Positions 58,159 to 64,000 of a stretch of DNA of 64,000 bases are shown here, in pieces (position 1 is the first letter of the stretch; every line of letters starts with the position of its first letter). The notes under the pieces were generated by a model. That model did not search any database. It had not been told where the DNA came from and saw only the letters and a list, made by a program, of their open reading frames with translations. The stretch comes from Acidimicrobiaceae bacterium (lineage in GTDB: Bacteria > Actinomycetota > Acidimicrobiia > Acidimicrobiales > Aldehydirespiratoraceae): NCBI GenBank assembly GCA_016845585.1, contig JAERSO010000129.1:186001-250000 (forward strand), read 5' to 3'. The translations under genes were made by a program, and so were the position numbers.

Positions 58159-58275
58159 ATGGGTATCAAGGACTTCGCCGACCAGGTCGACGACATCAGT
58201 GGCGGGCGCGTGCCCGACGCGGTGAAGGGCGCCGTGGACAAGATCGACGGCGACGACGAGATCAACGAAGACTGA
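58159..58275 (+). CDS. Small 38-residue protein with strong ribosome-binding site
   Basis: The ATG at 58159 is preceded by AGGAGG with eight bases spacing, the best site in this part of the window. The product MGIKDFADQVDDISGGR... is short, acidic and helical, ending DEINED. It faintly recalls the small antitoxin-like proteins of actinobacteria (Rv0909 type) with repeated D-x-V-D-x-x-x-x. No partner toxin is next to it. It lies between the FapA-like gene and the helicase, on the opposite strand to both. Confidence 0.55.
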   Translation: MGIKDFADQVDDISGGRVPDAVKGAVDKIDGDDEINED

Positions 58276-58295
58276 TCGTTCGATCCCGCCAGGGG

Positions 58296-60752
58296 TCAGC
58301 GACGTCGAACCCGCACGGGGCGCACGACCGCGCGCTCCTCGGCGTCGCTGGCCTGGAGGTCGATCTCGGCCTCCAACACCCACTCGTTGAATCCTTCGGG
58401 ATCGCAGAGCGTCTGCGATGCCGTCCCGGCATCGAGATCGATCTCGAACCATGCTGCGGCTCTCGCTCCGGCGTCGATGTGGACATGGTCGTGGTCGTCC
58501 CAGTAGTCGGCCATGTCGTCGGCGAGGAGCTCGGATCGCTGGAGCGCGAGCTCCGTCACCACTTGGAACATCTCGTTGCGCACCATCACACTGAACGCTC
58601 GCCGGTTCGCGGTCAGCGCCAGTGGTTCGGTCGGCGGCGCCGATTCGTCGTCGAGCTCCCCGGGGTTGCGGAGCTTCTCCCACTCGTCGATCAGGCTCGA
58701 GTCGACACGTCGAATCATCGCACCGAGCCACTCGGTCAGGTCATCGAGCTCCTCGTTCACCCGATCCATGGGCACGGTCTGGGCCAACGCCTTGTAGCAA
58801 TCGGTGAGGTAACGCAGAAGCAGACCTTCCGACCGCTTCAGCCCGTATCGGCCGACGTATTGGTTGAACGTTTCGGCGTGTTCCAGCATGTCGCGCACGA
58901 TCGACTTCGGGCTGACCCGGTCCCGGCCGACCCACGGGTGACGGCGGGCGAAGATCTCGAACGCCGGCTCCAGGAAGTCCTCCTCCGGTTTCGGCCAGGT
59001 GGCCTTGTCGAGTTGCTCCATCCGTTCTTCGTACTCGACGCCGTCTCGCTTCAGCTCTGAGATGAGCGTGTCCTTGATCTTGTCGAGCTGAGCCATCAGC
59101 ACGACCATCGGATCGTCGAGTGTGCTCTCCACGACACTCAGGACCTGCCAGGCGTAGTCCGAGTCCTCCATGTCGAGGGCTTCGATGGCTTCGATGGCGA
59201 ACAGCGAGAGTGGCTGGTTGAGGCGGAAATCGTCCTGGAGATCGAGGTCGACTCTCACGGGGCGACCCAACTCATCCGGGCGTTCGAGGACCTCCAGGAT
59301 CTCGGCGTCCACTAGGGATCGAAAGATCGAGATCGAGCGGCGGATGTGCGTCCGCTGTTGCTTGCGGGGCTCATGGTTGTCGGTCAACAACGTCTTCATC
59401 GCCGCACACCCGTCACCGGAGCGATCGAGCACGTTCAGCATCATGGAATGGCTCACGCCGAAACTGGACGAGAGCGTCTCTGGTTGCCCGCTGCTCAAGC
59501 GGGCGAGCGTGTCACCGTCCCAGTGCGCGTAGCCGCGCTCCGGTGGCTTGCGCTTCACCAGCTTCTTGCGCTTCTTCGCGTCGTTGGCGGCCTTGGCCTC
59601 GGCGACCTTGTTCTCGACGACGTGTTCGGGTGCCTGCACGACCACCGAGCCGGCGACGTCGTAGCCCCGTCGACCGGCCCGTCCTGCGATCTGTTGGAAG
59701 TCGCGGACCGACAGGACCCGCACTCGACGCCCGTCGAACTTGCACAACTGGGTGAAGAGCACGGTGCGGATCGGAACGTTGACGCCGACGCCGAGGGTGT
59801 CGGTGCCGCAGATGAGCTTGAGGAGCCCCTGTTGAGCGAGCTTCTCGACCAACAGGCGGTACTTCGGGAGCAGGCCGGCGTGGTGCACGCCGATGCCGGC
59901 GGACACGAATCGCTTCAGGTCCTTGCCGACGGGCGTGTCGAACCGGAATCCGCCGATCGCGGCCTTCACCAGCTCCTTCTCGTCCTTGGTCAGCACGTTG
60001 AGGCTGGTGAGACTCTGGGCTCGAGCCGTGGCCTCCTTCTGTGTGAAGTGCACGATGTAGACCGGCTGGCGGCCGTCGTCGAGCAGATCGCCGATCGTGT
60101 CGAGCAGAGGCGTTTCGCGGTACTCGAAGTCGAGAGGGACCGGACGCTCGGCATCGGCGACGAGCACCGTTTCGCGACCGGTACGACGGCTGAGGTCCTC
60201 GCGGAGTTCGCTCGTGTCGCCGAGTGTGGCCGACATCAACAAGAACTGTGTGTAGGGCAGCTCGAGGAGTGGTACCTGCCATGCGCAACCGCGATCACGG
60301 TCGCCGTAGTAGTGGAACTCGTCCATCACCACCAGGTCGACGTCGGTGTTGCTTCCCTCGCGCAACGAACGGTTGGCGAGGATCTCCGCGGTGCACACGA
60401 TGACCGGCGCGCCAGGGTTCACGGCCGCATCGCCCGTGACCATGCCGACATTGTCGGCCCCAAGCGCGGCGCTCAGCTCGAAGAACTTCTCCGAGACCAA
60501 TGCCTTGATCGGCGCCGTGTAAACGGTGCGACGATGCTTGGCGAGGTTGGCCCATGCCGCGGCCATTGCCACCAGGGACTTCCCCGAGCCGGTCGGTGTC
60601 GCCAAGACCACGTTCTCACCGCTCAAGAGCGAGACGATCGACTCTTCCTGGTGCGGATACAGCTCCAGATCAGCGCTGTCGGCCCACTCCAGGAACGCGA
60701 CGAGGAGATCGTCCTCGTCAGTTGATGTGGGGGTGTGGTCGAGCAGCGAGAT
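58296..60752 (-). CDS. SKI2-like DEAD/DEAH-box RNA helicase (DUF3516 type), non-standard start
   Basis: About 818 residues. Walker A is ATPTGSGKS, DEFHYY is the Walker B, and motif VI is IAGRAGRRGYD. The C-terminal half (residues from about 490) is the DUF3516 region. The helicase core requires the upstream sequence LYPHQEESIV (Q-motif-like), but no ATG, GTG or TTG lies in frame between an upstream stop and a TTG at 60626. The earliest likely starts are ATC at 60752, after AAGG, or CTG at 60746. The TTG at 60626 would drop the Q-motif. The role is probably RNA unwinding or turnover. Confidence 0.85.
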   Translation of the reverse strand: MSLLDHTPTSTDEDDLLVAFLEWADSADLELYPHQEESIVSLLSGENVVLATPTGSGKSLVAMAAAWANLAKHRRTVYTAPIKALVSEKFFELSAALGADNVGMVTGDAAVNPGAPVIVCTAEILANRSLREGSNTDVDLVVMDEFHYYGDRDRGCAWQVPLLELPYTQFLLMSATLGDTSELREDLSRRTGRETVLVADAERPVPLDFEYRETPLLDTIGDLLDDGRQPVYIVHFTQKEATARAQSLTSLNVLTKDEKELVKAAIGGFRFDTPVGKDLKRFVSAGIGVHHAGLLPKYRLLVEKLAQQGLLKLICGTDTLGVGVNVPIRTVLFTQLCKFDGRRVRVLSVRDFQQIAGRAGRRGYDVAGSVVVQAPEHVVENKVAEAKAANDAKKRKKLVKRKPPERGYAHWDGDTLARLSSGQPETLSSSFGVSHSMMLNVLDRSGDGCAAMKTLLTDNHEPRKQQRTHIRRSISIFRSLVDAEILEVLERPDELGRPVRVDLDLQDDFRLNQPLSLFAIEAIEALDMEDSDYAWQVLSVVESTLDDPMVVLMAQLDKIKDTLISELKRDGVEYEERMEQLDKATWPKPEEDFLEPAFEIFARRHPWVGRDRVSPKSIVRDMLEHAETFNQYVGRYGLKRSEGLLLRYLTDCYKALAQTVPMDRVNEELDDLTEWLGAMIRRVDSSLIDEWEKLRNPGELDDESAPPTEPLALTANRRAFSVMVRNEMFQVVTELALQRSELLADDMADYWDDHDHVHIDAGARAAAWFEIDLDAGTASQTLCDPEGFNEWVLEAEIDLQASDAEERAVVRPVRVRRR

Positions 60753-60781
60753 GGCCGTGACCTTAGCTACTCAGGATCGTG

Positions 60782-60843
60782 GCTGACTCGAAGTCGGGAT
60801 TGTCGCTGACTCGAAGTCAGGATTGTCGCTGACTCGAAGTCAG
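60782..60843. repeat. Three tandem copies of a 23-bp unit, each with a palindrome
   Basis: The unit GCTGACTCGAAGTCAGGATT plus GTC occurs at 60782, 60805 and 60828, the last one running into the stop of the sugar transferase gene. A degenerate partial copy lies just before at about 60766. Each unit holds CTGACT-CGA-AGTCAG (the first with one mismatch), able to form a hairpin. The array lies between the helicase start and the sugar transferase stop, so it might be a terminator or binding-site array. Confidence 0.8.
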
Positions 60844-62333
60844 TACTGGCCCTTTCGGCCGAACACGACCGGCACGGTTCGCAGGAGGATCCCTAGGTCA
60901 GTCACCAGGTTCCAGTTGTCGACGTAGTACAGGTCGAGCTGGGCGTAGGTGGCGTCGTGATCGTCGCCTCCGTTGCGGCCGCTGACCTGCCACATGCCGG
61001 TGATGCCGGGCTGGGCGCGGAGTCGGTTGTGGAGCTCGGGATTCCACTGCTCGACCTCGCTGGTGAGGGCGGGGCGGGGGCCGACCAGGCTCATCTCGCC
61101 CTTCAAGACGTTGATCAGCTGCGGCAGCTCGTCGATCGACAGCTTGCGGAGCCACTTGCCGACCTTGGTGATGCGGGGGTCGTCCTTGACCTTGAACAAG
61201 ATGCCGGTGGTCTCGTTCTGGTCGCGCAGCTCGGCGAGCTTCGCCTCGGCATCGACCACCATCGTGCGGATCTTGATCATCGAGAAGAGGTTGCCGTCGC
61301 GTCCGACGCGATCCTGCGTGAAGAGCATCGGGCCCTGGTCGGTGAGCTTCACGAGCAGCATGGCCGTCAGCAAGATCGGGGAGAGTGCCAGGAGGGCGGC
61401 CGAGGCGATGACGATGTCGAATGTGCGCTTCGCCCGCGCCCGCCAGCCCGTTCGCTGCACAGGCTCGATGTGCATCATCGGGACGCGGCCGACCGGGCGG
61501 ATCGTGAGACGGCCGGATGCGATGTCGCACAGTGTCGACGACAGCTCGACATGGATGCCGTGTTCGGTGAGGGCACGAATCAGGCGGTTGGATGAACCGA
61601 CATCGATCGCCGTGGCTGCCACGATGACGCTGTTGACCCCCATGCGGTCGGCGAGTTCGATGAGGCGACCGGGGTCGCCCAGCAGTGCGAGAGACGACTG
61701 CCCGGGTTCGGTTTGCATGAGGTCCTCGGCGAAGCCTTCGAACCGGTAGCCAAGGCTCGGATCGCTGTCGAGCACCTCGCGAACGAGGCGACCCTCGGCA
61801 TTGCGGCCGGCGATCAGGACGGACCGAATCATCGTGCCGCGCGAGCGGGCCCGGTCGAAGAGGCGGCGGGCGATCAGGCGCTCTGCCGTCAGCATCACCA
61901 GCAACGACGTCGTGGTGCTGACGAGCCACCAACGGCCGATCGGGAACTTCAGCAGGGTGCTCAACGCTGCGGTGAGCAGCATGCCGAAGGCGATGCCGCG
62001 GATGAGGCGATTGACCTCGTCCATGCGGCGGGTCAGGAAGCGGGCGCGGTAGAGCAGCTGGCTGGTGAAGACGATCGGCCAGAGCGGCAGCGAGACGAGG
62101 ACCAGGCCGAGGTATTCACGTCCGGTGGTGGGGTCGAGCGGATTGACCCGGGTGTTGATCCACGAGCCGACCACCATGGCGCTGATCACCGTGAGCAGAT
62201 CAGCGAGCACGAGCGTGAGCTTCGAACCATTGAGCGTGGTGGTGCGCGCAGGCGCCGGCGGCATGGTGCGCGTGTCCGGATACAGCAGAACCGGCGCCGC
62301 GGGGGTCGTCGTCGTGTCTGTGGTGGTCATCAA
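60840..62333 (-). CDS. Polyprenyl glycosylphosphotransferase (sugar transferase, WcaJ/WbaP type)
   Basis: 497 residues. The N-terminal half has about five helices (LTLVLADLLTVISAMVVG, LVLVSLPLWPIVFTSQ, GIAFGMLLTAALSTLL) and a cytoplasmic CoA-binding-like domain (VLIAGRNAEGRLVREVLDSDPSLGYRFEG). The C-terminal transferase core shows KRTFDIVIASAALLALSPILL, then RVGRDGNLFSMIKIRTM, LRKLSIDELPQLINVLKGEMSLVGPRP and QPGITGMWQVSGRN. It moves a sugar phosphate from a nucleotide sugar to undecaprenyl phosphate to begin an exopolysaccharide. No glycosyltransferase neighbours are in the window. It has a 200-bp upstream region with an inverted repeat. Confidence 0.95.
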   Translation of the reverse strand: MMTTTDTTTTPAAPVLLYPDTRTMPPAPARTTTLNGSKLTLVLADLLTVISAMVVGSWINTRVNPLDPTTGREYLGLVLVSLPLWPIVFTSQLLYRARFLTRRMDEVNRLIRGIAFGMLLTAALSTLLKFPIGRWWLVSTTTSLLVMLTAERLIARRLFDRARSRGTMIRSVLIAGRNAEGRLVREVLDSDPSLGYRFEGFAEDLMQTEPGQSSLALLGDPGRLIELADRMGVNSVIVAATAIDVGSSNRLIRALTEHGIHVELSSTLCDIASGRLTIRPVGRVPMMHIEPVQRTGWRARAKRTFDIVIASAALLALSPILLTAMLLVKLTDQGPMLFTQDRVGRDGNLFSMIKIRTMVVDAEAKLAELRDQNETTGILFKVKDDPRITKVGKWLRKLSIDELPQLINVLKGEMSLVGPRPALTSEVEQWNPELHNRLRAQPGITGMWQVSGRNGGDDHDATYAQLDLYYVDNWNLVTDLGILLRTVPVVFGRKGQY

Positions 62334-62396
62334 GCCTCGAAAGTCACGCTACACGTTGAGAGTAGCGAGTTCCTTGTGAAACGTCTGTAGTTCGTT

Positions 62397-62446
62397 GTTC
62401 CCACGTTCAGTTCCGTGCGGTCCCACACCGAACTGAACGTGGGAAC
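62397..62446. repeat. Perfect 17-bp inverted repeat upstream of the sugar transferase gene
   Basis: GTTCCCACGTTCAGTTC at 62397-62413 pairs with its exact reverse complement at 62430-62446. The 16-base spacer CGTGCGGTCCCACACC contains a smaller palindrome. The repeat lies 64-113 bp upstream of the sugar transferase start, between it and the HerA-like gene, both leftward. It could be a terminator for the upstream gene (no T-tract seen) or an operator. Confidence 0.8.
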
Positions 62447-62535
62447 AGCCATCGGATGGCTGGCGTCTTCTGTGAGCAATCGTCGGACACTCCGTGAGAT
62501 AATCCTGTGTCCGATCGATGACGATTTCGTTGCGA

Positions 62536-63999
62536 TCACGGCGCTGGGCGGGCCTTCCTCGGCGTCTGTGACGTGGGGACCCAGACGAGGATGAGGTCCT
62601 CCACCGTGATGTCGGTCTTTTCCAGCCCGACGTGGAATTCCGTGATCGCCGCGGCCTTGGAGTCCCACTCGTCGGCGGCGTCAGCCAGGGTTTCGGTCAG
62701 GAGTTCAGCAAGCTGGTCCAGTTCGTCGGCCTTCTCTTCCAGCCGGTTCTTCGCCGTTTCGACTCGGTTGGACGCATTCGCGCTCGTGCGACGCTTCGAC
62801 GAGGAGCGGCGGACGCCTCCGAGCACGCTGCGGGCACTTCGTTTGCCGCCGAACAGGCCGCCGATGACGTCGATCGCGCCACTGAGGATCTCGTTGCGCT
62901 TTCGATCCGAGCTGTCGCTCTCGAGTTCGGCGACCCGATCCTCGGCCTTGGCGATCGCGACCTTGATCCGGTCTTCCTTTTTCTTCATCGCGGCGCGGAG
63001 CTCCTCGGCTTCCTCGTCGAGAAGGTCGTCGGCCGCCTTCTCGCACCGTGCGGCGAACTGCTCAGGGGTCTCGTCGACGCGGCTGTAGAGCTTGAGCTCG
63101 TCGTTGCGGAGCAGCATCAGGGACTCGCTGCGGTACAGGTGATCCTTCAACGTGCGCTCGGCGTCGCGAAAGAACGTCTTGGTGTGGATCTTGGCCTCGG
63201 GGAGGACATAGACGGCGCCGTCGGGAGGGGCGGAGCGCAGATCCCGATCGTCGTAGTCGACGGGGACGAAGTCGTCACCGTCCACGTCCGGACCGAGCGC
63301 CGGCACCACGGCCTCCCACTCCGCCTCGTGGCGCAGATCACCCTTCGTCTCATCGAACAGGAGCCGAACTCGGGCGGCGAGAGCGGGCTGAAGTCGTCGG
63401 CCCCCTGATTCCGCGCCGGCCGCCTCGGCCCAGGCGGCGGCTGGGTCGAGAAACTTGACCCGCACGTCATCGGCGACCTCAGGCGCGATGGCGGACTCGT
63501 CGTCGGCCAGTTCGGGAGCTGCGGGCGCGGCAGTCGGGGCCGTGGCCGGCTCGGACGGGCCGTCGCCGGCCGTGTCCGGCGTCGCCGCCGGGAGCGCCGT
63601 CTGCTGGTCCGCCATCAGCACAGAGATCTGATCTCGGGTGAGGGGGCCGGGCAGGTAGGACATGGCCCACCGGGTGCCGAACGTTGTTGGCGCGCCACCT
63701 CGGGTCGTGTGGAGCAGGAACTTCCGCTTGCCGAGGCCACCGATCGTGTCGCCGATGGCATCGATGTCGGCATCGCCGCCCGCCGAACGCATGCCCTCGA
63801 GGAGGCGGGCCTTGTCCCGCTCGGTCTGAAGTCGCCCGATCATCCAGGTTCCGGCGTTGGAGATCGCTTTGTAGTCGAGATCGACCGGGTTCTGTGTCGA
63901 AAGCACCATGCCGACGCCGAAGGCACGAGCCTGCTTGAGAATGGTGAGGATCGGTCGCTTCGCCGGGGGAGCCGCGGTCGGAGGAACGAAACCGAACAC
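62536..63999 (-). CDS. HerA-like ATPase with long coiled-coil tail, N-terminus beyond window
   Basis: 487 visible residues; the 5' end lies outside the window. The start VFGFVPPTAAPPAKRPILTILKQARAFGVGMVLSTQNPVDLDYKAISNAG is the C-terminal part of a HerA/VirB4-type P-loop ATPase (sensor helix and arginine-finger region near QTERDKARLLEGM). A Pro/Ala/Thr-rich linker follows. A middle region around residues 180-300 holds FLDPAAAWAEAAGAESGG and VYVLPEAKIHTKTFF. The rest is a long helical, basic-acidic coil with KKKEDRIKVAIAKAEDRVAELES. Possibly a DNA translocase or defence-type ATPase; the family cannot be fixed without the missing part. Confidence 0.8.
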   Translation of the reverse strand: MFGFVPPTAAPPAKRPILTILKQARAFGVGMVLSTQNPVDLDYKAISNAGTWMIGRLQTERDKARLLEGMRSAGGDADIDAIGDTIGGLGKRKFLLHTTRGGAPTTFGTRWAMSYLPGPLTRDQISVLMADQQTALPAATPDTAGDGPSEPATAPTAAPAAPELADDESAIAPEVADDVRVKFLDPAAAWAEAAGAESGGRRLQPALAARVRLLFDETKGDLRHEAEWEAVVPALGPDVDGDDFVPVDYDDRDLRSAPPDGAVYVLPEAKIHTKTFFRDAERTLKDHLYRSESLMLLRNDELKLYSRVDETPEQFAARCEKAADDLLDEEAEELRAAMKKKEDRIKVAIAKAEDRVAELESDSSDRKRNEILSGAIDVIGGLFGGKRSARSVLGGVRRSSSKRRTSANASNRVETAKNRLEEKADELDQLAELLTETLADAADEWDSKAAAITEFHVGLEKTDITVEDLILVWVPTSQTPRKARPAP

Positions 64000-64000
64000 C

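Noticed and set aside
60782-60843. CRISPR-like or minisatellite coding repeat
   Set aside because: Units are directly adjacent with no spacers, and lie outside the reading frames except for the final stop codon.

Overview
The window is a high-GC bacterial chromosome segment, almost certainly from an actinobacterium and probably from the class Acidimicrobiia. The reasons are the GC-rich codon use with frequent GTG starts, the gene order tRNA-Arg/argS/lysA/hom/thrC/rho/rpmE/prfA/prmC/sua5/wecA/atp (an arrangement known from mycobacteria, here rearranged), the DUF3090 / SCO1664 / MSMEG_4193 trio, F420-type LLM flavoenzymes, and an Rv2466c-type (mycothiol-linked) thioredoxin-fold protein. Taxonomy is inferred from gene content only; there is no rRNA gene in the window.

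Layout. 1-3.4 kb: partial glycerophosphodiesterase, lipid kinase, etfBA with a UUCG-tetraloop terminator. 3.8-6.4 kb: leftward actinobacterial trio, then a family 5 uracil-DNA glycosylase. 6.5-10.9 kb: two small proteins, a class V aminotransferase / cysteine desulfurase-like protein, then a leftward group made of a candidate SELENOPROTEIN (Rv2466c-like, in-frame TGA in place of the first Cys of the CPWC active site, with a SECIS-like hairpin), an FrhB-like iron-sulfur protein and a rhodanese. 10.9-16.7 kb: M48 peptidase, then a stretch of broken genes (FAD oxidoreductase, SigJ-like sigma factor remnant, two methyltransferases) mixed with intact ones. 16.7-28.3 kb: PhnD-like protein, tRNA-Arg, argS, lysA, PqqD-like and nucleotidyltransferase genes, a kinase-like remnant, hom, thrC, rho, rpmE. 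28.3-36.8 kb: complete F-type ATP synthase operon (atpZ-I-B-E-F-F'-H-A-G-D-C) with a gamma subunit carrying a C-terminal extra domain of about 110 residues. 36.8-42.9 kb: HTH_42 protein, PPK2, GlpX, hypothetical proteins. 42.9-48.4 kb: prfA, prmC, sua5, rpiB, glyA, wecA. 48.4-64 kb: L,D-transpeptidase, MFS transporter, hemolysin III family protein, LLM enzyme, an adenosine deaminase-DUF952 fusion, lipoprotein, CBS protein, a frameshifted FapA-like gene, a SKI2-like helicase with no ordinary start codon, a sugar transferase, and a partial HerA-like ATPase with a long coiled-coil tail.

The observation most worth following up is the Rv2466c-like gene at 8511-9125. Reading through one TGA restores a full-length family member with a good ribosome-binding site, and the TGA sits exactly at the catalytic cysteine codon. 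A hairpin of the right size and distance for a bacterial SECIS follows it. Several other genes carry single-base indels beside short C/G runs, which may be sequencing error or real decay. The TGA is a base substitution and cannot be explained by such an indel.
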